Source of the DNA: Prostheceraeus crozeri
Lineage: Eukaryota; Platyhelminthes; Polycladida; Euryleptidae
Assembly (NCBI GenBank): GCA_907163375.1
Contig: CAJQUW010009226.1
Coordinates: forward strand, 62,001 to 126,000
Direction of reading: 5' to 3'
DNA: 64,000 bases
The notes under the pieces are model-generated. The model had not been told where the DNA came from, did not search any database, and was given only the letters and a program-made list of their open reading frames with translations. Below are positions 53,330 to 63,795 of the stretch, piece after piece; the stretch's first letter is position 1; each line of letters starts with the position of its first letter. Position numbers and translations under genes: made by a program.

Positions 53330-53760
53330 TATCTGTAATAGTCCGCAGGTCAAGTCCATACAGTTACTTGAATCTCTTGTCTTCTTTTAAGCCTCGGACT
53401 AAATAGAATGATTGATAGTTTGGTAGATTGATTGATTGATTTCCGTAATAGTCCGGAGGTCAAGTCCATACACTCACTTGAGTCTCTTGTCCTCTTTTAA
53501 GCTTCGGACAGTCCATACACTCACTTGAGTCCCTTACCCTCTTTTAAGCTTCGGACAGTCCGACACTCACTTGAGTCCCTTACCCTCTTTTAAGCTTCGG
53601 ACAGTCCGACACTCACTTGAGTGCCTTGCCTTGCCTTGCCTTGCCTCAGACTAAATAGACCGTAGTAGTCCGGAGGTGCTAGAGAAGTATAAAACACTCA
53701 AAGGAGTGTCGGACTAGTCTGGAGTCTGAAGCATTTTTTCTCATATAAAAAATAGGAAAA
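53330..53760. repeat. Tandem repeats of about 46 bp between the two halves of element B
   Basis: About five copies of a unit with GTCC(ATA)CACTCACTTGAG, TCTTTTAAGCTTCGGAC, then a short CCTTG microsatellite. The word TAGTCCGGAGGT occurs twice (about 53,447 and 53,665). The array separates the capsid side from the 114-aa/polymerase side. Confidence 0.8.
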
Positions 53761-53931
53761 AAGAAATGAATATAGAAAATAGAGCTGCACTAGATGTTAT
53801 ACGAACAGGAATTAGTGATTTCGAGATGTACTAAAAAATGTGAAACCTTTAGTTTATGATGCTAAGAAGACATCAAGTGATGTAAAACCATTATGAAATG
53901 ATAAATTATTTTTAAAAAAATAAAGAAAATT

Positions 53932-54273
53932 ATGTCTCTACATGACGACTATACTCAGTATATAATTAAACATGTACCAATTTTAAAAGATTATCGTCAT
54001 CGTACAAACCCTGTCAATTCGAAGAAAGAAGTTAGATTTTATTATCATCATAAATACGTAGCGCTCGTTACAGATTATAAAACAAAACAAGGTATTAAAC
54101 CGTTTGTTAAAACAAAAGACTTTCCACTTTGTCTAAGAAGTTTCAGAGTATTTTTAGCATACAATAATTTATGGTGGTTGGTTAAGAAAGAAAATTTAAC
54201 AACACATGAATTAGAAACATTACATCAATTAAATATTCCTGCCTATATGCAACGAAGTCGACGTTCTATGTGA
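53932..54273 (+). CDS. Conserved 114-aa Polinton protein (element B)
   Basis: 113 residues, homologous to 142-486 in element A: RHRTNPVNSKKEVRFYYHHK near the start, and the DFPLCLRSFRVFLAYNNLWW core. It is basic and of unknown function. It lies 120 bp before the polymerase on the same strand, whereas in element A it is inverted. Its C-terminus runs into the 24-bp repeat array. A short Ala/Asp-rich frame at 53,766 precedes it. It looks whole. Confidence 0.7.
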   Translation: MSLHDDYTQYIIKHVPILKDYRHRTNPVNSKKEVRFYYHHKYVALVTDYKTKQGIKPFVKTKDFPLCLRSFRVFLAYNNLWWLVKKENLTTHELETLHQLNIPAYMQRSRRSM

Positions 54274-54372
54274 AAACGGAACCGAGGTTCTATGCAAAAA
54301 CGGAACCGAGGTTCTATGTAAAAACGCAACCGAGGTTCTATGCAAAAACGGAACCGAGGTGCTATGTGAAAA
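54258..54372. repeat. 24-bp tandem repeats before the polymerase
   Basis: About five units with the consensus AACCGAGGTTCTATGCAAAA. They start at the 3' end of the 114-aa gene and end just before the polymerase start. Confidence 0.8.
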
Positions 54373-54398
54373 AAACATAATTTTTTTTTCTAAAAAAT

Positions 54399-57300
54399 GT
54401 GAATGGTGAAATGTCTCTCGGACCAACGTCTAGGATTGACGAATTAATCAAGAAACAAATTGATGAGTTTGATGCACAAATTAGACGTAGTAAACGTAGT
54501 AAACGTATTAAACTAGGCGTAGTCGTAAACGTAATATTAAAAAACAGAAACGTAGAACAAAAGAAACATCAGGTACACCAATTACTGATGCATTCTCTGA
54601 TGATAGACTTGGTGATGATCTATTGAGTTTGTTTAATCCAAATGAAATTACGTATGCAAATGAACTTTTTACTAATGTAGTAAATACTATACGTGAACTT
54701 TTACACAAATGGAAAGTTTTGAATTTATTTGGTGTTATGATTAAAGAAGATGGAACCACAATAGAAAACTTTTACGCTACATTTTATAGTAGAAATTCAT
54801 TTGAAACATGGTTTCTTAATCTAGAAGAGAAATCCGATGCTAACGAATGGATTTTTACAGGTACTATCAAATACGAAGATTTTGGAATGAAGCTAGTACA
54901 AAGATCACATAGAGGTGCTGGTATTAATATGAAATATAGAATCAAAGAATACACCGGACAATATTGTTACATTCCTTCTGAAGATTTCTGCTTTATAAAA
55001 TGTTACAACGCCTTACGTGGTTTTAATCAAGAACAAGCTAAAAGTACAATCAAGAAGTTTAATGACTTTTTATATAAAGAGAAAGCCACATCTGGAACCG
55101 GAGTGATGTCAAACTGTAAATTTTCCCAATTCAATAACTACTTTGAAGAATGTGTACAGTATTACAGTCCTGGCAATCGTCATTTAAATCCTAGAGGAAT
55201 TGAAACGTTTCATAATTATGTCTATTACAATTATTTTCATGAAGGTTCATCAATAGGTCACTACTGTTTAATAAATAAATTTTACAAAGCAGAAGCTATT
55301 AGAGAAATTGAAAATAATTTCAAACCAATTTATAAAACAGTTAATGATGAAAATTTGACAACGCTTCCGTATAAAACTATCACAAAGAAACCAATTGACT
55401 ATGTATGGTTCAACATATATATGGGATCTTGAAACTTATCCAGATCCTATTTGTCCAACAGCTCATCATATTCCTTATGTTTTAGGCGCTATTAATTTTA
55501 ATAAAATTATATCTTGTTTAGCAATGCAAAGATTGAAAAAATTAGACACGCGTTTGTTAAGTGATATGATTAAAATAAAAAGTAGTAAGGTTGAAAATGA
55601 AATTTTAGAACTTAAGAAACAGATAAGTGAATATAATAACTTAACTGAAATAGAATTAACTAAACTTCAACGTTGTGTGAAAATCTTTGTTAGGAAACAA
55701 GATGAATTTTCGATCGGGGCAAACCCAGAGGACACATGCCCGATACATCAATTTTTTAAAACTCTTGGAAAATTTAATTATTCGAAAGTAACTTTAATAG
55801 CGCACAATTCATCAAGGTTTGATTCCTATTTTCCGATAAAAGCTAATTTTAAATTAACTAAAGCACCACTTAAAACATCAAGAGGAATACTCACTGGTTC
55901 TTTACAAAATCCTTATACAACTGAAAGTGTTAGTAAGTATATTCAACGTTCCTCTAGATCTAAGATAAAAACCCCATCGAACCAAAAGTCATCAAGTAAA
56001 CCTTTGCAAACTATTGTAATGAAATGTAGCCATCAACACGTGAAAACGAGTCTTTCCAAATGGTGTGAGAATTTTAAAATTCCTACCAATGTGTGTAAAT
56101 TAAATTATGAAATTGGCGAAATTACACATGAGAATTATAAAGAAAAAGAACATGAGTGGAAACCGTATTTAATTAATGATGTTCTTTCATTAGCATTTTG
56201 TATCTACAAGTATAATCATGTTATGAAAGAATTAGTTGATGAAGATATAACTACTAATTTAACATCCTCTGCTTTAACATTTAACGGTTGGATGAAGAGT
56301 GTACAAAAAGACAACATAAATATTCATTCTCATACTGATTTATGGACGAGAAATTATATTAGAAAATCTGTTGAAGGTGGAAGAGTGTCAGCAAATATAA
56401 GACATTACGAATCTCCATTTTGTAACATCTTGATACCAATATTACAGCGGCATTTAACTGGTAATAATTTAATAGTGTTAATGAAACAATATAATCAGTT
56501 AAAAGACAAAAATGATCTTTGTAAAGAAATTAAGCATACACTACTCGGACAACAAAATGAATTCTTAATGGCTTTTGATGCAACATCTTTATATCCATCA
56601 GCTATGTATGACGAACATTCAGAATACCCTAAAGCTGAATCGCTAGAAAATTTAGACAAGAAGAAGAACGAGAAATAGTATATAAATTTAATACTCAAAC
56701 ATTTAGACCTAAAACTGGAATATTCACAGTTGTGTTTCATTATCCTGATGAGATGTTTTTTCAACCAGTTCCTGCGAAAGATAAGGTAAAAAATGAAAAC
56801 AATTGCAATCAAGAAGTAATAAGGTTTAGGAATGGAATATGTTATGATGTATTAACTTCTGTAGATATACAGGAAATTGTTAGATGCGGTGGAAAAATAT
56901 TATCAATTAAAGATGGTATAATTTATGAAGAAAATTATCACGTTTCACCATTTCGAAAATACATTGAAAAGCTCTTCAATTTAAGAAAAAAATATAAAAT
57001 AGAAGGAAACGCTGTAGGCGATGAGTTAATTAAATTATTAATGAATTCGCTATATGGAAAAACCGTACAAAAAGACATAACCACTAAATATCATTTATGG
57101 AATGAAAATACATTGAGAAAAAATTTCACTCAAGAAGAAAAAGATTTTGAGAAAGTAAATGATGAACAATATTTAGCGAAAGTAGAAATGGGAGATGACG
57201 AATTTCTTAAAGCTAATATTCAAAATGCATCTACGACCAAAGCCCTGAGCAGCTGCGCTACGACGACCAACGGTCTGAGCAGCTACGCTGCGACATCATT

Positions 57301-58968
57301 CATGCCATCACATTTAGGTTCTTTTATTCTTGCTCACTCTAGACGAATCATGAATAACTGTATTTTAGAAATTAATGGTTTCAACGAAAAATACATTCAT
57401 TTTACCGATTCAGTAACAGCTGACACGCCTGTAATATTGAGAAAGAATAATTTATTATTTATTTCTAGAATAGATAGTATTGTAAACAACTATGAAATTA
57501 ATGGTGACATGAAAGAAATTTCATCAGTTGATAATTTAGAAATTTATACTCATAATGGATGGAGTAAAGTAAAAAAAATAATTAGACATCTTACAAATAA
57601 AAGTATTTATCGAATAAGAACAAAAATGGGAATAGTAGATGTTACTGAAGATCATTCATTGTTAGATGAAATAGGTAATGAAATAAAGCCACAAGAATTA
57701 AATATAGGAACAAATTTACTACATAATAAATTATTTTTACACGACAATACAATCACATTGAAACAAATTGTAAGTGATATTTATGTTAATGATCCACCTA
57801 ATTTAATATGTAAGCAAGCATTTGTAGAAGGGTTCTTTTTAGGAGATGGTTCTGCTGGAATCTATAATTATAAATCAGGCGTCAGATATTGTTGTACTTT
57901 AAATAACCAAGACCTTAACCTCTTAATTAAATTACAAACATATATTAATGAAGTCTATAACAATGATTGTAAAATATATGATACAATGAGATCATCTAGT
58001 GTATACAAACTTAATTTTCAAAATCCAAAACAATATGCTATATACTTTAGTGAACATTATTATAATCAGTTTAGAGAAAAACGTGTTCCTTGGTATGTTC
58101 TAAATGCTGAATATATTATTAGATATTGGTTCTTTGTTGGATTTTATGCAGCAGATGGAAGCAAGAAATCTTTTTTACAAGGAAATATGCAACTATTGGT
58201 TTTACACAGAAAAATAAAGAAACCTTTAGTGGTTTATACAATTTGGCATCATCTCTAGGTATTAATTTGGTAGTAAGCGAAAGACAAGATAAACCATTGT
58301 GTTTTACTGCGTGTCAAGTTAAAAATGATATTACCAAAAATGTTACCACTGTAAGATATTAAAAAATTAAACCACAATATGTTTATGATATTGAAACAGA
58401 AGATAACGCATTTAATTGTGGTTTCCCATTGATTGTAAAAAACACTGATTCAATATACATTTCTAATGAGCTCTTCAATAAATTAGATGCTGCTGGATAT
58501 GTTGGTGGGGAATTGTGTCAAGGGAAAAATGATTATGGGAATGGCGGAATTATATGTGCAATGTTTATTGCACCTAAAATAAGATATTGTATTACTGTAG
58601 ATGAACAAGGGAGACTTAGTGAAAAGAAAACATTTAAAGGATATTCACAAAATAAAGTAAAAGTAGAAGATTTTCTAAAATTATATTCGGGTAAAACATT
58701 ATCGACTACAGTTAATAAACCATGGAAAAGATCTTTAGAAAATGGTATTAGTATTCCTGATAAAAATAATAACACTGAAGAAAAAAGTTTTGCTGCCCAA
58801 ATAAATCTTCTTAAACGACAAGCACCTGATGCAAATGGTATTATGTTACCTTATAACGGAGAAGATGTTCAAGACGAAATAGTTCAACGAATACAAAAAG
58901 AATGTAATATAATTGAATACATCGATAGTGAATACACTGATAATGAAGACTGGGAAGAGGAATTATAA
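54399..58968 (+). pseudogene. polB: DNA polymerase B of element B with an intein, broken
   Basis: Protein-primed-type polymerase of a subtype different from element A's. The N-terminal domain has WIFTGTIKYEDFGMKL, QYCYIPSEDFCFIKCYNALR (55,000-55,020). Exo I is YIWDLETYPDP (about 55,415), Exo II LIAHNSSRFDSYF (about 55,797) and Exo III YLINDVLSLAFCIYKY (about 56,166). Motif A is FDATSLYPSAMYDE (about 56,574) and motif B is LLMNSLYGKTVQ (about 57,036). The two halves of motif C (HFTD near 57,398 and TDSIYIS at 58,444) lie on either side of the intein. KGYSQNKVKVEDF (about 58,640) follows. There is no EndoVII-like finger. It ends tail to tail with the ATPase gene. About four to five breaks. Confidence 0.88.
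57410..58443 (+). other. Intein with LAGLIDADG endonuclease at polymerase motif C (pol-c site)
   Basis: An intein removes itself from a host protein by protein splicing; this type also carries a homing endonuclease. It begins with Ser in SVTADTPVILRKN (block A). Block B is GIVDVTEDHSLLD, with the Thr-x-x-His. LAGLIDADG-like motifs are VEGFFLGDGSA (about 57,823) and VGFYAADGSK (about 58,138). Block F is YVYDIETEDNAFNCG (about 58,379), and block G ends LIVKN (58,441-58,443), followed by Thr. The Asp/Thr boundary inside motif C, the Ser at position 1 and the Thr after it match known pol-c inteins of archaeal and giant-virus polymerases. The usual penultimate His is Lys here. It is part of a broken element, with about one or two breaks in the intein region. 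Confidence 0.85.
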
Positions 58969-59743
58969 CTCTGTGAACAAATGTTCTATAACTCTATCAT
59001 GTACTTTTTTATCAATATTGATTGTAATAAATCCATAATCGTTTGACCAAGCAATACTGCAAGATTGTTTAAAATCATCTTTATCTCTTATACATACGTC
59101 TCTTAACAAATCACTTAGGTTTCTTGAATTAATTTCGAAAAGCATAAAAGTATTAGCATTCTTTCGAATAACGCTGCCATCTAGTGAATACATACTTTGT
59201 GTCAAATAAGAGACACTACAGTTATTGTGTCTACCTCTTGTAAAATAATTTCTCTTAACTGCCTGATCTTTGTTATTAACACAATCATCAAACACAACAC
59301 AATGTTTTTTCGTTTTATTTAGTTTACTAGGATCTTGCATATTACCACTATCATCTATTAGTTGTATCGATATGTGTTTATTTTTATTGGGTTCTACTAG
59401 TTGTTTATTTTTAGCTGCTTCTTCACACCAAGAACTTATTTCTTCTTCATACTCCGATTTTTCATATTCTTCAAACAGTGAAGCTATAGCTGATTTTGTA
59501 AGATTATTTTCAAAACCATATTTCAAGAATTGGTAAGTATGTTGTTCTGCTGTTGTTGTATAAATAATAAGATCATTATAATCCAAAAAGTTTGGTGTTG
59601 TGAGAATTTTAAATAATAGATACGTTTCCCCACAACCTGATCTTCCACAGATAACTGATAAAACTTTATTTGACAAGTTATGATGATGATTGAATTTCAC
59701 TTTTTTTGTTTAGTGGAGATTTTACAGAAGTGTTTTCACTCAT
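58963..59743 (-). pseudogene. Packaging ATPase (A32/FtsK-HerA type) of element B
   Basis: 245 residues are visible in the main frame. It has KFNHHHNLSNKVLSVICGRS at the start with the P-loop GRSGCGETYLLFK, Walker B KHCVVFDDC, RNYFTRGRHNNCSVSYLTQS, and a C-terminal FITINIDKKVHDRVIEH. Packaging motor for the capsid. The start is placed at the ATG at 59,743, equivalent to that in element A. It overlaps the polymerase 3' end by six bases. About one break. Confidence 0.85.
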
Positions 59744-59765
59744 TTTTTTAAGTCAATATTTTGAA

Positions 59766-60554
59766 TTAAACCTCTCGTAATAATAGATCTGTCATAATCT
59801 CTTCACCTCCAAAATTTATTGCCTTTCCTTTCTCATCTGTTATGCTAATGGTGATGGAATTAATTGTTTTTCGTGTAACTGGAAAATATATTAATGATTT
59901 TGGGATTACATTTAAACTGTAACCAATCGGAACTGTAAATGCTGGATAACTGAAGATATTATTTGTTAGCTTTCCATTAACATAACCACCTTCTATAATA
60001 TCACACTGAACGTTGATTGAATTTATTTCAGTTATTTTAGGTATATTTTCACTGATATGAAAACCTTGTGCCTAGAGTTTCTTTTTAAATCCTAATAGTT
60101 TCGACAATGATCCATCATGATTAAAATCAACTTGATGATTTTCATCTAAAGTAAGAGAAAATTTATTTACTGCTGGTTCAACTGCGAAATGTAATTGTTT
60201 CTTGTCTTTAAATTGAATACCTAAATGTCTTTTTATTTCATTGGAAATAGATTCAACTTCATAAGATCCAGGAAGAAAAGTTAATTCTTTCCAAGTTGTA
60301 CCTTTGTCATTTGAATATTTAAATCGGTCATTTACATCTTTGATAATATTTTGTATAGTGTTAGATGTTGAAAAACTAGTTAATGCTACTTCATAATGTT
60401 TGTCTTGTTCTAAGTGAATAATAGGATATAAATTACAAGTATTCGATGAAGTAGTTGCTATAATTTTTAATGTCGTGCTAAATTTTGATGAGGTTAAAAT
60501 CTCGGTTAAATTTTCTAAATGTTTATTCATTTTTTCTAGTTCTGCCGAAGACAT
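59766..60554 (-). pseudogene. Minor capsid (penton-like) protein of element B
   Basis: The counterpart of 9,509-10,314: MSSAELEKMNKHLENLTEIL, ALTSFSTSNTIQN, FLPGSYEVESISNEIKRHLG and LHFAVEPAVNKFSLTLDEN, with a C-terminal part ending LLLREV near 59,768. It is about 80% similar to element A's protein. Assigned as the penton-type capsid protein on family memory and on position beside the ATPase. About one break. Confidence 0.6.
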
Positions 60555-60589
60555 TTTTAACTAAATAATTTAGATATTGCCATATAGAG

Positions 60590-61461
60590 TTATGCCCTTC
60601 TTTCGCTGAGGCTAATAACATAATTAGATAAGTTTTTGTAGTGTTCTTCAGTTATAATGTTCTTTTTTAATAGTTTGTCTAAGATTGCATTATTTCTTTA
60701 AAACTGGAGTTATGTCCTTGTTCTGCTGCAGCTACTAAAATATTTAATCTATTTATTAATTCTTGTGGGTCATCTGACAAAACTATAATGGGAGAAGCAT
60801 AACCAGACGCTAGTGGATAACCAGCCGCTGTTGCATAAGTTCCCATTGGTGGGACACCCGTCGGTGGTGGAACACCAGTCGGTGGTGGAACCGATGCCAT
60901 TAACAATAAGTGTACTAATTGTTTATAACGTTTAAGAGTTTTTACTGCGTTAACTTTATCTAACGTAGCTTTATATTTCAGTAGATCATCAGCATGATAT
61001 TTATCTAACTCTGCTCCTCTTAATAAATCCACGAAATTTCTGTCTAAACTAAAGGGTGTTTTGCCTGGTGCAAAAATTAAACCTCGAGCAGGATCTGGGT
61101 ATATTTCTTTTTGTCCGAGAAAAAATCTAAGAGATGACTTTCCATCTATAAAAATTGTAGAATGTTCAAATAGCATAGATTTTGGTAATTTCTTATTTAT
61201 ATTTTCTTCTAGCAGACCATAATCTTCTAAGATAGTTTTCTGCACTGGATCAATCAGACCCATTTGTTTATCATGATTTGTACGTTCTTTCTTAATATCA
61301 GATTTAACTTGTTCAACTAATTGGATTTTGTCTTTCATATTAGATTCAACGCCAACTTGCAACATTCGATATTGTCTACGTTTCTCCTTCATAATATTTT
61401 TCTGTTTTATTAGTTCTTCTAGTTGTTTTATTTTTGCCTCATTTGTCTCATTGGTATTCAT
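60590..61461 (-). pseudogene. DUF8207-like Polinton protein (element B)
   Basis: Starts MNTNETNEAKIKQLEELIKQ. It has the N-terminal coiled coil, FIDGKSSLRFFLGQKEIYPD, FAPGKTPFSLDRNFVDLLRG and DDPQELINRLNILVAAAEQG with HNSSFKEI near the C-terminus. It has a Pro-rich insert of three short repeats (VPPPTGVPPPTG...) at about residues 190-215 that element A's copy lacks. Same gene position as in element A. About one break near the C-terminus. Confidence 0.6.
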
Positions 61462-61518
61462 TACTTTATAATATAATATTTGAATTTTGTGGTATTATTG
61501 GTACACAGCAAAAACACT

Positions 61519-62127
61519 TTACTGATGCTCTAATGTTTTGTTTAATAAAGTTTTTATTTCTTCTAAAAAAACATCATTATTATCTTTGCCTTGAGAAAAC
61601 TTGTTTGGTATTTTATTTGCTTCTCTAGCTATTTGATCAAATTTTTCAATCTCATCTAACGTAATAACATTATCATCGCACACTCTCTGAAAGTAGTAAT
61701 GAAGTTTATCATATACCTCTTTGACATGTACATGTTTCTTACTTAAGGATTTACGTTTCTTATTTATTAAAGACTTATCTATCATTGTTGAGAGTGAAGT
61801 TGTAAAAACACCTGTACCTGTTAAAGCAGTAGCAACAACAGCAATTGTAAGAACGCCAGATGAAATGACAATAGTGAGAGCACCCAAAGAAAATGTTAGC
61901 AATACTCCAATGCCTTGTGTCACATTCTTAACTATCGTCCATCTTTTTCTTAATTTATCATAATGATCTAGTCTAAGTAATAATTGGTATTCTTTATCTT
62001 TCATATATCTGACTCTATCTGCACACTTTGCTTTATTCATTTGTTCCAATATCGGATATAAAGGGGCTGATGCTTCTTTTGTTTTTTCATCTTCCATTTT
62101 TAAATGAATATTTTTGTTCATATTCAT
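61519..62127 (-). CDS. Two-span membrane protein of element B
   Basis: 202 residues. A basic region (CADRVRYMKDKEYQLLLRL) precedes hydrophobic segments GVLLTFSLGALTIVISSGVL and TIAVVATALTGTGVFTTSLS, then YYFQRVCDDNVITLDEIEKF. It is close to the element A protein at 11,277-11,906. A piece of a nearly identical gene lies at 46,244-46,402 on the plus strand. It looks whole; probably virion- or membrane-associated (inference). Confidence 0.65.
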   Translation of the reverse strand: MNMNKNIHLKMEDEKTKEASAPLYPILEQMNKAKCADRVRYMKDKEYQLLLRLDHYDKLRKRWTIVKNVTQGIGVLLTFSLGALTIVISSGVLTIAVVATALTGTGVFTTSLSTMIDKSLINKKRKSLSKKHVHVKEVYDKLHYYFQRVCDDNVITLDEIEKFDQIAREANKIPNKFSQGKDNNDVFLEEIKTLLNKTLEHQ

Positions 62128-62149
62128 ATTTTGTAATTATCATTATTTA

Positions 62150-62475
62150 TTATACATATTATACATTTTTATTACATTTGGGTCATAAACATTTTTTCCC
62201 ATTTGTATTTTTATAAATTTGGTCATAAACATTTTTTCCTCATTTGCATTTTTATAAATTTCAGGAGCGTTCCTATTTTTGTATTTTTCCCATTTGTTTT
62301 TTTATAAATTTAAGGTACTTTCCTATTTTTGTATTTTTCCCATTTGTATTTTTATAAATTTGGTCATAAACATTTTTCCTCACTTGTATTTTTATAAATT
62401 TGGTCATAAACATTTTTCCTCATTCGTATTTTTATAAATTTAAGGCACTTTCCTATTTTTGTATTTTTATAGTTC
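62150..62475. repeat. AT-rich repeats at the right end of element B
   Basis: A unit of about 30-37 bp with TTTTTATAAATTTGGTCATA and ACATTTTTCCTCATTTG alternates with a variant containing TTTAAGGTACTTTCCTATTT. About eight or nine units. Possibly part of a terminal region of the element. Confidence 0.8.
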
Positions 62476-62493
62476 CATTCGTATCTATTTGGG

Positions 62494-62527
62494 AGTGTGA
62501 TCCGGTGCTTGCGCCGGATCTCACACC
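62494..62527. other. GC-rich hairpin just outside the AT-rich repeats
   Basis: GTGTGATCCGG and CCGGATCTCACAC form arms of about 11-12 bp (one bulged base) around a short loop. It lies at a sharp composition boundary and may mark the edge of element B or be a terminal-repeat remnant. Confidence 0.5.
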
Positions 62528-62529
62528 CT

Positions 62530-63795
62530 ATACTACTGTCATTCAAATAAGATATCTATGTACTTATTGTGACCGATTAAGTTAGAAATTCACATTTTGA
62601 ATTCAAATCAACTTTGTCGATGTCATCAATCTTTCTCGATTATACTCTGAAGTGATTTTCAAGAATGAGTGAATTTTCATCCGATCTGAGAGTGGTTTTC
62701 CATTTCCAAAAATTTTCGCAACGGCCTATTGCATCATACTTCAATATTTCAAACACAGGTGTCCGAGAAGTCTTTGTCCGAGGTGTCTTTGAGAAGAAGT
62801 GGACGACCAGAATTCACCACCACTCGGACTGACCACTAGGGCGGATCAAAAAAATCGAAATTTTGTAAATCAAAATTTGGGTGGTCAAGTCTTTGGTCTA
62901 TGGATATTTTGAAATACCATGCAAAATTTCAGTGAATTTGGACAAGGTCTACTATCCCCACAGTGGCCATCTATCTGTTGAATATTTTCTTATTTTTTTA
63001 GTTTTTCGTCAATTTACGCTAGTTGAAGCTGTATTACATAGTACTTCCTAATGACCTAGAGCCTTGAAACTCTAGGTGCAAGTACATATGTTGACAGCCT
63101 CTTTTGATTGAAGCAAAAATTTAAATGACTCAGGATAGCGAACTCCTACTGAGAGACCTCCAAAGTTTGCAAATTTTCAAATTATGACCAAAAATGTGAT
63201 TTTTGCACATTTTGAATTTGACACTTTCTGTCGTGAATTCGAACCGACATTGTAGAGACCAGATTTTTAGGAGCTTCAAAGTGCGAAATGCATCTTGTGG
63301 CATTGCGAGTATATGCTGACATAAGCCGCGTGTGTACACGTTTTGCACATAGGCCTACTTTGTTTTGTGATAGGCCCAAATAATTATTCTTTATTTCCCT
63401 TTTAACTAAGAGCTGGTGACTGTAGTGTAGACGCTAAGTTCTAGCAAAAACAGTGATTTCAATGATGGAATTGAATATTCCTTTGAGCAAACTGATATGA
63501 AGTGTTTGCTTTTTGCTGCTGTCGCTCATACTACTGGCCATTTTTCTGGCGTATGCTGTCCTTCAAGCCAGTCTATTCCCCACTCTACGGATAGCTCTGC
63601 TATCTATTCATGTTAAAAGGTTGACGCAACTCATTTGTCCACGGTGATGACGTCGAACCGCTATTATACATTTGGAGATAGAAGTTGCTATAGTGACCGA
63701 TCATAGATATCTGTGGTTGCGAAATGTTGGTTAATCTTGGTGTGTTAATGACTTCTACTTAATTAATCTCTTCATTTGCTGGTTTCTCTGCAAAA
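62530..63795. other. Unannotated DNA, no supported gene
   Basis: Only short overlapping frames (for example minus-strand 63,130-63,379) without family features. No clear repeats. Confidence 0.4.

Larger units (their letters stand above)
47307..62127. mobile_element. Polinton-like element B, near full gene set (broken)
   Basis: About 15 kb, the usual Polinton size. In order: cysteine protease, PLA2-integrase frame, small membrane protein, Gly/Ala-rich protein, major capsid protein, fibre-like coiled coil, zinc-finger protein, 114-aa protein, DNA polymerase B with an intein, packaging ATPase, minor capsid-like, DUF8207-like and membrane proteins. All hallmark Polinton functions (integrase, PolB, protease, ATPase, capsid) are present. 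Very AT-rich like element A. Terminal repeats are not certain; the inverted scrap at 46,244 hints that the left end may once have mirrored the right. A fossil with roughly ten breaks. Confidence 0.9.

Noticed and set aside
62150-62475. AT-rich repeats taken as a telomere-like or centromeric satellite
   Set aside because: Only a few imperfect units, confined to the end of element B.
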